Shown piece after piece: positions 9,573 to 18,047 of a stretch of DNA of 52,408 nucleotides. This DNA comes from an uncultured Granulosicoccaceae bacterium (lineage in GTDB: Bacteria; Pseudomonadota; Gammaproteobacteria; CALCKW01). Position 1 is the first letter of the stretch, and every line of letters begins with the position of its first letter. The notes beneath the pieces were generated by a model that saw nothing but the letters and a program-made list of their open reading frames with translations, searched no databases and was not told the origin of the DNA. The position numbers and the translations under genes are program-made. Where the stretch lies: positions 1 through 52,408 of the forward strand of contig CALCKW010000039.1 of NCBI GenBank assembly GCA_937965695.1. The letters are read 5' to 3'.

Positions 9573-10241
9573 ATGCTCAACGATTTGTTACCCGCTTTTT
9601 TCACTTTGTTCGTGATTATTGACCCCATTGGGCTTGTGCCGATCTTCCTTGCGCTGACCGCCGAGGCTAGCGATTCCCACCGACGCCGAATGGCCATTCA
9701 GGGATGCGTCATCGGTTTCGGCATCCTTTTGCTATTTGCTTTACTCGGTGACAATTTACTAGGCGCTATGGGTATATCTATGGCGGCCTTCAGACTAGCG
9801 GGCGGTGTACTCCTGTTTTTGATTGCTCTGGAGATGGTTTTTGAGAAACGCACCAAACGCCGCAATGAACGTGCAGAAGAACTGCATGCAGAAGACTCTT
9901 ACAACAACGATCAATCAAACACAGACGAAGTGAACGACGACATTGCCGCGTTTCCTTTGGCTATTCCCTTTGTCGCTGGTCCAGGCGCCATCGCCACCAT
10001 AATCTTGTTAATGGGCAAAGCCGATGGCGACATCGCGTGGCAGATTGGAATAATTGGTGTCACAGCGCTTACTGTTTTAATTACGCTGCTCATGTTCCTT
10101 GTCAGTGCCAAACTGGCCCATCGCATACCCCCTGCAATGATCACCGTGACTACTCGCGTTTTGGGTATATTGCTCGCAGCGCTGTCTATTCAATACGTCA
10201 TCGACGGAATCCATCAAGCTTTTGGGACGCTCAAACTCTAA
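9573..10241 (+). CDS. MarC-family integral membrane protein
   Basis: The protein begins MLNDLLPAFFTLFVIIDPIG, the characteristic MarC/YchE/YhgN start with the DPIG signature. It has six hydrophobic segments, including a second half starting FPLAIPFVAGPGAIATIIL, which contains the conserved PGAI motif. A charged cytoplasmic loop (EKRTKRRNERAEE, then an Asp/Asn-rich stretch) separates the two halves. Family members are inner-membrane proteins of unresolved transport function; the old multiple-antibiotic-resistance link of MarC was not supported. The start at 9573 has AGG seven bases upstream; ATG at 9567 is possible. It is divergent from the AEC permease, with about 135 bp between them. Confidence 0.88.
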   Translation: MLNDLLPAFFTLFVIIDPIGLVPIFLALTAEASDSHRRRMAIQGCVIGFGILLLFALLGDNLLGAMGISMAAFRLAGGVLLFLIALEMVFEKRTKRRNERAEELHAEDSYNNDQSNTDEVNDDIAAFPLAIPFVAGPGAIATIILLMGKADGDIAWQIGIIGVTALTVLITLLMFLVSAKLAHRIPPAMITVTTRVLGILLAALSIQYVIDGIHQAFGTLKL

Positions 10242-10305
10242 AAGTATGCAAATTTTTAACGAGCACCTTTTTAAAAAAATGATGTAGTAGAATCATTGTC
10301 TGGCC

Positions 10306-10312
10306 AAGGAGG
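10306..10312 (+). promoter_or_regulatory. Strong ribosome-binding site deciding a TTG start
   Basis: AAGGAGG is a full Shine-Dalgarno sequence nine bases before TTG at 10322. It decides the start of the small helix-hairpin-helix gene, which has no ATG near its beginning. Confidence 0.75.
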
Positions 10313-10321
10313 ACAATCGAC

Positions 10322-10552
10322 TTGAAATTTAGTAGCGAAGAAAAGAACCAATTATTAGCCCTTAAAGGTGTCGGCCCAACGGTTGTTCAACGCTTTGAAG
10401 AAATAGGAATTGGCTCTTTAAGTGAGCTAGCAAAGTACGACACCGAAGAGATAGTAGGCCGAGTAGCAGACATGCTCAGAACAACTTGTTGGAAAAATAG
10501 CCCGCAAGCAAAGGCAGCCATTAGCGCCGCCATAGACCTTGCCAAAAAATGA
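10322..10552 (+). CDS. Small helix-hairpin-helix protein
   Basis: This is a 76-residue protein initiated at TTG behind a consensus ribosome site. Residues about 10-45 (LLALKGVGPTVVQRFEEIGI, then SLSELAKYDTEEIVGRV) form a helix-hairpin-helix/Cdd1-like fold with the GVGPT hairpin. A conserved-looking TTCWKNSPQAKAAISAAI tail follows. Helix-hairpin-helix motifs bind DNA backbone non-specifically, so a nucleic-acid-related role is possible, but free-standing members of this size have no assigned function. It lies 80 bp after the marC-like gene and is followed by a possible terminator. Confidence 0.72.
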   Translation: MKFSSEEKNQLLALKGVGPTVVQRFEEIGIGSLSELAKYDTEEIVGRVADMLRTTCWKNSPQAKAAISAAIDLAKK

Positions 10553-10600
10553 AAAAAGGCAGACTAAAGCTTAGCGAGCAAAGCCTTTTTGCTAATTTGG
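10553..10600 (+). terminator. Possible terminator after the helix-hairpin-helix gene
   Basis: AAAAAGGC just after the stop codon can pair with GCCTTTTT about 20 bases later, giving a U-rich 3' side. The loop is large and the stem A/U-rich, so this is only a weak candidate. Confidence 0.3.
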
Positions 10601-10607
10601 CGAAGCG

Positions 10608-10856
10608 GTGGCAATTGAGAACAAATTTTTGGAAGCAACGGTGAAATTTTTTAGAATAATTGCGGTTGTCTTCGCTTGGCTGCTAATTGTTTGGGGTGCA
10701 TTGGGGCTCGCAGCAAATGGCGCTGACTTATACACAACGGATTCAAGTAACAAGGCTGATATTTTTACCGTCATTGCTTTTCACGTCATGCTAATCGCCA
10801 CCGGTTTACTCATCCGGAAAAAAACATCTCATCCGAAAAGCAAGAAAACGCCCTAA
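10608..10856 (+). CDS. Small two-TM membrane protein of unknown function
   Basis: This is an 82-residue frame from GTG at 10608. Two hydrophobic segments are visible: residues about 14-36 (FFRIIAVVFAWLLIVWGALG) and about 50-68 (IFTVIAFHVMLIATGLLI). The C-terminus is Lys-rich (RKKTSHPKSKK), as in positive-inside membrane hairpins. I do not recognise the family. The start has no strong ribosome site and could be slightly downstream. The coding assignment rests on the coherent membrane topology and its placement between two same-strand and opposite-strand genes. Confidence 0.5.
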   Translation: MAIENKFLEATVKFFRIIAVVFAWLLIVWGALGLAANGADLYTTDSSNKADIFTVIAFHVMLIATGLLIRKKTSHPKSKKTP

Positions 10857-10888
10857 TCTCTGGTCAAATACAACCATCAGCCACGCTA

Positions 10889-12406
10889 TTAATTTAGCCT
10901 CTTACGCAGCTCAGTTTTTAACACTTTGCCGTAATTATTCTTAGGCAGGGCTTGCAATTGAACATACCGCTTAGGTCGTTTAAATCTAGCGATATGCTCT
11001 AGGCAGTGTGCGTCCAGTAGCTTTTCATTCAAAACATCAGTATCCGCTAATACAACAAACGCCACCACAATTTCACCCCAGTCAGCATCCTGTTTTCCCA
11101 CGACAGATACTTCACTGACACTGTCGTGCAGCAAAAGCACTTCTTCCACCTCACGGGGGTAGATATTACTGCCTCCAGAGATAATCATATCTTTAGATCG
11201 ATCTTGTAGGGTCAGGTAGCCGTCGGAATCCAGACTGCCCATGTCACCAGTCCAAAGCCAGCCGTCGCGGATAGTGTTAGCCGTGGCCTCTGGGTTGTCC
11301 CAATAGCCCAACATTATGGCAGTGCCGGACACGAGTATTTCGCCGATACGGCCTGTTGGTAGGCTTTCGCCCGCCTTGTCAGCAATGCGAATATCGACAC
11401 AACTCTGCGCCTGCCCGACAGACGCTAGGCGCTCACGCCAACGCGCATTAGATCTGTCTGATACCTGCTCACGCGACAAGGCAGAAATAGCCATAGGGCA
11501 TTCACCTTGTCCGTAGATTTGCACAAAACGATCGCCTAAAACTTCTACGCCATCGCAGATATCTGCCAGATACATCGGACCACCACCGTAGACGATGGTC
11601 TTTATTCCCTCGCCGCCTAAGCTGTGCTTTTTGGCGTAATCAACCAAACGTTTGACCATGGTAGGAGCTGCAAACAGAGAGACATGTTCGAGGCTTTGAC
11701 TAAGTTGGAAAACCTCACGTTCATCAAAACCACCGCTGACTGGCACAACATGACGCGCACCGCGCATAACATGCATAAAATTATAGATACCCGCTCCATG
11801 AGACATGGGTGCCGCATATAATGCAGTATCTTCTGGCTCTACGGTGTCCACATCAGCAAGATAACTACCGCACATGGCTAGGGCATTGCCGCAGGAAATC
11901 ATGACACCCTTGGGCCGCCCTGTGGTGCCAGAGGTGTAAAACAACCAGAGCAAGTCATCCGGTCGCATTCGTACAGGATTCGTCAATGAGCCATGAGCAT
12001 GAAGTTGAAAATAGTCATCATTGTCTGCTGCTAGTACGGCTACCGAATGCTCCAGACTTGCCCTCAACTCACTGATATATTGCTCTGAACACAAAACAAC
12101 CGACGCTCGCGAGTTCTCGACAATCCAGACGAGCTCTCGCACATGCAGTTTGGCATTGACTGGAACCACCACAGCCCCGATAAACCATGCGCCGTACATC
12201 AGTTCTAGGTAGCGGGTGTGGTTTTTCAAAAAAATCACGACTCGATCACCCGGCTTTATGCCGCACTGCGAACGCAAACCTGCGCCCACTGCGGAGCTGC
12301 GCTGGGCGAAAGCACTATAGTCAGCTTCAAGCCTTTCGCCGTCCAAAAGTGCAGGTGCTTGGGGCACGCGGATAGCGGTTCGCTGTAACCAGTTAGCAGG
12401 GTTCAT
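10889..12406 (-). CDS. AMP-dependent acyl-CoA synthetase/ligase-like protein
   Basis: The 505-residue protein is a member of the ANL superfamily, which adenylates a carboxylic acid and transfers it to CoA. The core motifs are all present: the phosphate-binding YTSGTTGRPKG (about residues 157-167), YGQGECP in the acyl-adenylate region, DGWLWTGD, the hinge LQDRSKDMIISGGSNIYPREVE, and the C-terminal catalytic lysine in LPKNNYGKVLK. There is no signal peptide. The substrate cannot be read from sequence; a medium- or long-chain fatty acid or an aromatic acid is possible. The start at 12406 has AAGG upstream. It is transcribed after the flagellar operon terminator and appears to be an independent unit. 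Confidence 0.88.
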   Translation of the reverse strand: MNPANWLQRTAIRVPQAPALLDGERLEADYSAFAQRSSAVGAGLRSQCGIKPGDRVVIFLKNHTRYLELMYGAWFIGAVVVPVNAKLHVRELVWIVENSRASVVLCSEQYISELRASLEHSVAVLAADNDDYFQLHAHGSLTNPVRMRPDDLLWLFYTSGTTGRPKGVMISCGNALAMCGSYLADVDTVEPEDTALYAAPMSHGAGIYNFMHVMRGARHVVPVSGGFDEREVFQLSQSLEHVSLFAAPTMVKRLVDYAKKHSLGGEGIKTIVYGGGPMYLADICDGVEVLGDRFVQIYGQGECPMAISALSREQVSDRSNARWRERLASVGQAQSCVDIRIADKAGESLPTGRIGEILVSGTAIMLGYWDNPEATANTIRDGWLWTGDMGSLDSDGYLTLQDRSKDMIISGGSNIYPREVEEVLLLHDSVSEVSVVGKQDADWGEIVVAFVVLADTDVLNEKLLDAHCLEHIARFKRPKRYVQLQALPKNNYGKVLKTELRKRLN

Positions 12407-12534
12407 GGCGTGGCCTTCAGATCATCAGGTATATTCATGGCTTACTTTGTAGCAAATCTCGCAGATGACGGCTACTGCTAATTCAAGCCACATCGAGCCA
12501 ATAAACTCAAACCAGAATCATATTATCGCAGACA

Positions 12535-12563
12535 CAAAAAAGCCCAGAATCCAGTCCGGGCTA
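12535..12563 (-). terminator. Terminator of the flagellar operon, after fliA
   Basis: On the minus strand AGCCCGGAC pairs with CTGGGCT around a short loop and is followed by TTTTTTG. It lies about 55 bp past the fliA stop and closes the flagellar transcription unit. Confidence 0.8.
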
Positions 12564-12616
12564 TTGCATTTTTTGCTTCGTGCTAAATATTCATTTAGCG
12601 GTCGAAATATAGGGTG

Positions 12617-13348
12617 TCAGTCGCGCCGAGTCCATTCCGCAAGTCTGGCTCGCAACCGAACCATTGCCTGTCCGTGGATCTGGCAGACACGGGATTCACT
12701 AACACCCAATATCTCACCAATCTCACGCAGATTGAGTTCATCATCGTAGTAGAGCGACATAACAAGGCTCTCTCGCTCTGGAAGGTTTTTTATAGTGTGT
12801 GCTAAGGCTTCTTTAAACGCTTTAGTCTGAAAGGCTTCTTCGGGGTTTTCTACATCGGCCTGAGGAAGGCTGATTGTCTCGCCTGTGTTTTCATCCGGTT
12901 GATCAAAACTAAATACACGAGCTGAGGTCGATTCAGTCAAAATCTGTTGATACTCCTTGACCGTAATACCTAACTCTCCTGCAACTTCTTCATCGCGTGC
13001 GTCTTGTCCGGTACCCTGCTCTAACTTACGCAGTGCCTCGGCAGCCTCGCGAGCTTTACGGTGTACAGAGCGTGGAGTCCAATCAGAACGACGAATCTCG
13101 TCCAGCATCGCACCCCGTACACGGATACCCGCATAGGTTTCAAAACTCGCGCCCTGTGAAGGGTCATAATGACGAGCCGCTTCTATCAAACCAATCATGC
13201 CTGCTTGAATCAAATCTTCCGCCTGCACGCTGGGCGGCAATCGGTTCATCATATGGAAGGCGATGCGTTTGACTAAGTTCGCGTGCGAGGTGACCATGTC
13301 ACCGTTTTCCATCTTGTTAACTTCTGCATACATCGCATGGGCATTCAT
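12617..13348 (-). CDS. fliA: RNA polymerase sigma factor FliA (sigma-28)
   Basis: FliA directs RNA polymerase to late flagellar promoters. The 243-residue protein shows region 2 (LVKRIAFHMMNRLPPSV, then AEDLIQAGMIGLIEAARHYD and FETYAGIRVRGAMLDEIR), region 3 (RKAREAAEALRKLEQ) and region 4 with a C-terminal helix-turn-helix (LNLREIGEILGVSESRVCQI). The start overlaps the flhG stop by four bases (ATGA), indicating translational coupling. It is the last gene of the flagellar cluster. In Pseudomonas and Vibrio fliA is followed by cheY/cheZ/cheA, but here a terminator and a metabolic gene follow. Confidence 0.97.
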   Translation of the reverse strand: MNAHAMYAEVNKMENGDMVTSHANLVKRIAFHMMNRLPPSVQAEDLIQAGMIGLIEAARHYDPSQGASFETYAGIRVRGAMLDEIRRSDWTPRSVHRKAREAAEALRKLEQGTGQDARDEEVAGELGITVKEYQQILTESTSARVFSFDQPDENTGETISLPQADVENPEEAFQTKAFKEALAHTIKNLPERESLVMSLYYDDELNLREIGEILGVSESRVCQIHGQAMVRLRARLAEWTRRD

Positions 13349-14205
13349 ACAGCACTCATCTCGCTTGTCATACTGTGTTCAACTAATCGTTCGACGAAGA
13401 ATTCGCATTCGCCGCTCGGACTTGTAGGCTTTTGCAGCCCTTCAAATTTTCGCGCCAGTTTGTTTATTGCAATGGCAGCTCGACTTCGCGGGTAGGCTTC
13501 GACCACCGTTCGCTGCTGTCGGATTGATCGTTCTAAGTGCTCGCATTGAGGCAACACAGAGAGCAATTCAAGTTGCACATCCAAAAAACGATCTGTTACT
13601 CGGTTCAGCCGGTCGAACACATCTCTGCCGTGCTTTGCCGAGTTCGCTTTGTTAACTACTACCAAGAAGCGAGCCACACGATTTTCACGGTTCAGCATTT
13701 TGATCGTGGCGTAGGCGTCAGTAATGGATGCGGGCTCGTCACAAAGAACAACGAGCACTTGTTGTGCCGCCCCACAGAAAGACAGAACAGAGTCGCTGAT
13801 GCCTGCAGCAGTATCGATGACTAGCGCGTCAAGAGGCATCGTTAAGTCACTGAAAGCATTGACCAAACCAATGTTCTCAGGCCGACCCAATTGACTCAAT
13901 AAGCGGTTGCCCGAAGCACCGGGAATGACCTTCAAACCCGCGGGGCCGGGCATGATGATGTCTGTCAAATTGCAGTCACCACGTAATACATGAGCAAGCG
14001 TGTAAGGTGGCAACAGGTTCAGATGGACGTCTATATTTGCCAGCCCCAAGTCGGCATCAAGTAGCATCACTTGGCGGCGATTTCGCGCCATGGACACGGC
14101 CATATTTGCCGCTATGGTCGTCTTACCTACTCCGCCCTTGCCACCGGTAACAGCGACGACTTGTGGAACAGATTGATGGAGCGGTCCAATAGAATCATCA
14201 AGCAC
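13345..14205 (-). CDS. flhG: Flagellar number regulator FlhG (FleN), ParA/MinD-type ATPase
   Basis: FlhG/FleN is a MinD-like ATPase that limits polar flagellar number, partly by antagonising FleQ. The deviant Walker A motif VTGGKGGVGKTT lies near residue 20, LLDADLGLANIDVHL follows, and the Walker B-like ALVIDTAAGISD is present. The C-terminus has the helical region used in membrane and FlhF interaction. I chose GTG at 14205, which has AGGAAG eight bases upstream and overlaps flhF by eight bases; a TTG at 14229 is the longer alternative. It is coupled to fliA by a four-base overlap. Confidence 0.94.
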   Translation of the reverse strand: MLDDSIGPLHQSVPQVVAVTGGKGGVGKTTIAANMAVSMARNRRQVMLLDADLGLANIDVHLNLLPPYTLAHVLRGDCNLTDIIMPGPAGLKVIPGASGNRLLSQLGRPENIGLVNAFSDLTMPLDALVIDTAAGISDSVLSFCGAAQQVLVVLCDEPASITDAYATIKMLNRENRVARFLVVVNKANSAKHGRDVFDRLNRVTDRFLDVQLELLSVLPQCEHLERSIRQQRTVVEAYPRSRAAIAINKLARKFEGLQKPTSPSGECEFFVERLVEHSMTSEMSAV

Positions 14206-15739
14206 CTGCGTAGCTTCCTGAAGAACCAAAGTGACTGGCTAATTCATCCGCATCCAGTAGAGAAGGCTTGCGCAAGGCTTCAGTGCCCAGGCTCAATCGC
14301 ATTAAACTGGCCGCTGATGCCCGAGTCAGATCTTCAGGTACACGTTGACCTGTACCCAGCCACGTCAGCGGCAACTGGTGCTCAACAACCGCTGTGATGA
14401 GGGCACCGATAGAGTGTGCCTCATCGACTTTACTGACGACGCACCCTACCGGATCTGCATTGGCAAAGGCTCGGCAACTTTGCTGCAACGCGCCCAATTG
14501 GCCGTTAGCCGGTAAGGTCAAAATGGGGTTAATCGCTTTAACACGGCGAATCTGCGCCAAGCTTTGGCCCATACGCGCATCGTTTGCACCGAGGCCTGCC
14601 GTATCCACGAGCACTAGGCGCCGCTCACGCATACGCTGTACTTCTCTCTCCAATTGCTCAGCGTTTTCGCTGAATACCAAAGGAACATCCAATATCGCCG
14701 CAAAGCTTCGAAGTTGCTCACGCGCGCCCACCCGCATGTTGTCAGTGCTTATCAACCCGACGCTCTGCTTGCCGTGGCGCATCGCACATAAAGCGGCCAA
14801 CTTGGCAATCGTGCTGGTCTTGCCCACGCCAGTTGTACCCATCAGAGCAAACACACCACCGTGCTCGATCATGTCATCACGTGATTCGGGGATTTGCGCT
14901 TGAAGCATCGCCAGCGCATCCCGCCAGTTACGACTCGGGTCGGTGGCTGAATCCACGCCTTCACAGAGCTTTAATGCAAGCTCAGTCCCCAAACCCATGT
15001 GGTGTAAACGTGTGAGTAAGTTCACACGAGCTGGCTGCCGTCGGGTCATATTGCCCCACCCCATGACATTGAGCTGTTGAGACATCAACTCGCGCATAGC
15101 TTGCAATTCTTGTTGCATACCTTTGATTTGCGAATTTTGGTTTTCTGATTCAACCCCAGCCACATTTGGGGTCGGGACAACTGACGCCGGTGTTTTCGTG
15201 TCTAAGGTGGTCGATTCGGGTGTTCTCGCAGGCGCTTGTCGAGAGGCAGGTGCATAGTTCCGATCTGTTGCGGGCTGTGCATCTGCTGTTCGCTTGCTCA
15301 GCACCGCTCGCGGTGCTGATTTTTCAACAGGCTTTGCAGCAGCTCGAGCGGCTCGCAATAATTCAGTTGCTCTACGCACAGAGCGCTCAGCCTCTGCAAC
15401 ATCGTCTTTATTATGCGCATCCCAGCGCACAGAAGTTGTGCCCGTGGATGGCATATCCGTAGTAGCGGTAGGAACACTGGGAGCAGAAGACACAGGTGTT
15501 GACTGGAGCGAGGCCTCCGCCGTTTTATTCGGTATTGCTACCGGACTGTTTTCTGCGGTGTAGTCTGAGAAAAGGTTTTTACTGTCAATCGCGCCCGCTT
15601 CGTAGTCGATTGCTGAGACGATTTCTATGCCACCTGGGACACGCCGATTGCCGAGGATGACGGCATCAGGCCCTTGTTCATCGCGAATAATTTTCATCGC
15701 AGTGCGCATATCCGGCGCGGTGGTTCTTTTTATCTTCAT
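14198..15739 (-). CDS. flhF: Polar flagellar localisation GTPase FlhF
   Basis: FlhF is an SRP-type GTPase that places the flagellum at the cell pole. The 513-residue protein starts MKIKRTTAPDMRTAMKIIRD, typical of the B domain. A long Ala/Pro/Thr-rich linker follows (about residues 70-210). The NG domain carries the P-loop MGTTGVGKTS (Lys307), the GLISTDNMRVGAREQLR segment, the DTAG G3 motif (LVDTAGLGANDA), and VSKVDEA in place of the usual TKLDE. It is preceded by 190 bp without a gene and overlaps flhG at its end. The combination with FlhG predicts a polar flagellum. Confidence 0.96.
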   Translation of the reverse strand: MKIKRTTAPDMRTAMKIIRDEQGPDAVILGNRRVPGGIEIVSAIDYEAGAIDSKNLFSDYTAENSPVAIPNKTAEASLQSTPVSSAPSVPTATTDMPSTGTTSVRWDAHNKDDVAEAERSVRRATELLRAARAAAKPVEKSAPRAVLSKRTADAQPATDRNYAPASRQAPARTPESTTLDTKTPASVVPTPNVAGVESENQNSQIKGMQQELQAMRELMSQQLNVMGWGNMTRRQPARVNLLTRLHHMGLGTELALKLCEGVDSATDPSRNWRDALAMLQAQIPESRDDMIEHGGVFALMGTTGVGKTSTIAKLAALCAMRHGKQSVGLISTDNMRVGAREQLRSFAAILDVPLVFSENAEQLEREVQRMRERRLVLVDTAGLGANDARMGQSLAQIRRVKAINPILTLPANGQLGALQQSCRAFANADPVGCVVSKVDEAHSIGALITAVVEHQLPLTWLGTGQRVPEDLTRASAASLMRLSLGTEALRKPSLLDADELASHFGSSGSYAGA

Positions 15740-15929
15740 GATTCCTACTCAGCCTAAGCGTTAAAGCATCGCAGAAGGTACGTAAGAATTTTCCAAGCCA
15801 CCGAATGAAGCCACCAACAATGACAACTCACACTCAGTACAGGTATTTTTCTCGCTTGCCTTCCTTGGCTAACGACGTAAGATCTAACAGTTTATTCCAT
15901 AGCTATAGTGCTAGGTGTTTTTAAAACTG

Positions 15930-18047
15930 TTATCCCCCAACTGCCGCTACAATTTTTATATCCCAATCATCGGGAATTTCATTAAATGACAAAACTTTCA
16001 CTCCCTTTACCGCAGAACGTAGCAATCGCTGCATCAGGGGTCGGAGTTGTGGATTAACAACAAGTACGCAGGGTTCACCATTGGCTTCTTGTTGCTCATT
16101 GACAGCGCGAACTTGTTTATATAAATCGTCTGCTAATCCCGGCTCCAAACCAATGCCTGGAGCGCCGTCACTACCATTAACTTTGAGCAACATTTGTTCC
16201 AGTGCTGGAGCCAAAGTCGCGATAGGTAGTTCGGGCATTTCTCCGCCAATTCTCTGGACTATCATACGACCCAATGACTCACGAACGCGGGCTAAAAGAT
16301 TGCCTGGGTCTTTGCTGACAACAGCGTACTCAGCAACTGTTTCTGCAATTGTGCGCATGTCCCTGACCGGTATGTCTTCGATCAACAAACTCTGCAGTAC
16401 TTTGACAAAAGCGCTCAGAGGCACAATGTCAGGCACCAATCCATCGACAAGTCGTGGTGCATTTTCACCGAGCTTGTCGAGTAATCGCTGTACTTCATCG
16501 TGGCCAAGCAACTGGTAGGCATTTTCTTTAAGCATCTTACTCAGGTGCGTCGCCACTACTGTACTGGCGTCAACCACCGTATAACCTAACAACTGCGCTC
16601 GCTCGCGTTGGTCTTCATCGATCCACACAGCCTCTAATCCAAAAGCGGGGTCCTCGCCAGGCACACCTTCCAACTCGCCATAGACCGTACCGGGATTAAT
16701 CGCCAAGTGTTTAGTGGGGTGAATCTCTGCATGCCCAACCGCGACACCGCATACACTGATGCGATAACCCATTGGAGCGAGACTCAAGTTATCTGCGATA
16801 TGCACAGGCTGCACTAGAAAGCCCAGCTCTTGGGAAAGTTTCTTGCGTACCCCCTTAATGCGATTCATCAGTTGGCCACCTTGTGACACATCAACCAATG
16901 GAATCAATCCATAGCCCACTTCAACGCTGATAACGTCTACTGATTTGACGTCATCCCATGACAAATCTGGCTGCTCGGCCGCCTTGCCAGATTCAGAAGA
17001 GTCAGATACTTCGGGCAACTTAGATTCATCTGCCGCATGTTTATTGCGATACCACATCCAGGTAGCTATACCAGCGGCAAAAGCAGCCAGAGTCAGAAAA
17101 GCAAAATTGGGCATTCCTGGCACCAGACCCACTGACCCAATAATAATTGCCGTGACAATGAGTGGACGAGGATCAGAAAACAACTGCGACATGACTTGCT
17201 CACCCATGTTTTCTGATTTAGACACCCGGGTGATAATAACGGCACTAGCAGTAGACAAAACCAGCGACGGAATCTGGGCAACCAATCCATCACCAATAGT
17301 CAGCAGCACGTAATTTTCTACCGCTTGGCTAAAGGCCAGATCATGCTGCAATATTCCGATAAACAAACCACCGATAATATTGATGAATAAAATAATGATG
17401 CCAGCTATTGCGTCCCCACGAACGAACTTACTGGAGCCATCCATCGAGCCGTAAAACTCGGCCTCCGCAGCGACATCAGCACGGCGCTGCCTCGCTTCGT
17501 CTTGCTGAATTAGACCCGCATTCAAATCGGCGTCAATGGCCATTTGCTTGCCGGGCAACGCGTCTAGCGTAAAGCGCGCTGAAACTTCCGATATACGGCC
17601 CGCACCTTTAGTTACAACCACAAAATTGATAATAACTAGAATAGAAAACACAACCAAACCTACGGCGTAGTTGCCTCCGATAACGAAGTTACCAAAAGAC
17701 TCGATCACTTTGCCTGCTGACGCACCTCCTGTGTGTCCTTCCAACAGCACCAATCGTGTTGACGCGATATTCAACGCCAATCGCATTAAAGTTGCCAACA
17801 ACAAGATGGTAGGAAAAGCACCAAACTCCAGCGGTCGCATGACGTATATCACCACTAACATGATAATCAGAGAAAATGCGATATTAAACGTAAAAAACAG
17901 GTCAAGAGCGATTGCTGGCAGTGGCATAACCATCATGGCCAGAATCGCGATGACAATGGCTGGCGCGCCTACGCTCGAACGCACACCTTTTAATACACTT
18001 GGCCAGTCTATAGAACTAACCCCTTGCCTCACCTGCGCAGCATTCAC
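15930..18047 (-). CDS. flhA: Flagellar export gate protein FlhA
   Basis: FlhA is the large ring-forming subunit of the flagellar type III export gate and docks chaperone-substrate complexes. It has 705 residues. The N-terminal half contains about eight membrane helices, starting with VIAILAMMVMPLPAIALDL. It includes the conserved cytoplasmic FHIPEP-type loop region (GRISEVSARFTLDALPGKQM). The C-terminal half is the cytoplasmic domain (GLIPLVDVSQGGQLMNRIK and PVRDMRTIAETVAEYA). The start overlaps flhB by four bases, so the two are translationally coupled. Confidence 0.98.
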   Translation of the reverse strand: MNAAQVRQGVSSIDWPSVLKGVRSSVGAPAIVIAILAMMVMPLPAIALDLFFTFNIAFSLIIMLVVIYVMRPLEFGAFPTILLLATLMRLALNIASTRLVLLEGHTGGASAGKVIESFGNFVIGGNYAVGLVVFSILVIINFVVVTKGAGRISEVSARFTLDALPGKQMAIDADLNAGLIQQDEARQRRADVAAEAEFYGSMDGSSKFVRGDAIAGIIILFINIIGGLFIGILQHDLAFSQAVENYVLLTIGDGLVAQIPSLVLSTASAVIITRVSKSENMGEQVMSQLFSDPRPLIVTAIIIGSVGLVPGMPNFAFLTLAAFAAGIATWMWYRNKHAADESKLPEVSDSSESGKAAEQPDLSWDDVKSVDVISVEVGYGLIPLVDVSQGGQLMNRIKGVRKKLSQELGFLVQPVHIADNLSLAPMGYRISVCGVAVGHAEIHPTKHLAINPGTVYGELEGVPGEDPAFGLEAVWIDEDQRERAQLLGYTVVDASTVVATHLSKMLKENAYQLLGHDEVQRLLDKLGENAPRLVDGLVPDIVPLSAFVKVLQSLLIEDIPVRDMRTIAETVAEYAVVSKDPGNLLARVRESLGRMIVQRIGGEMPELPIATLAPALEQMLLKVNGSDGAPGIGLEPGLADDLYKQVRAVNEQQEANGEPCVLVVNPQLRPLMQRLLRSAVKGVKVLSFNEIPDDWDIKIVAAVGG

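Noticed and set aside
14394..14903. Long plus-strand frame (169 codons) antisense to flhF
   Set aside because: It is a shadow of the well-supported FlhF NG domain; its translation is Ser/Arg/Pro-rich with no domain.
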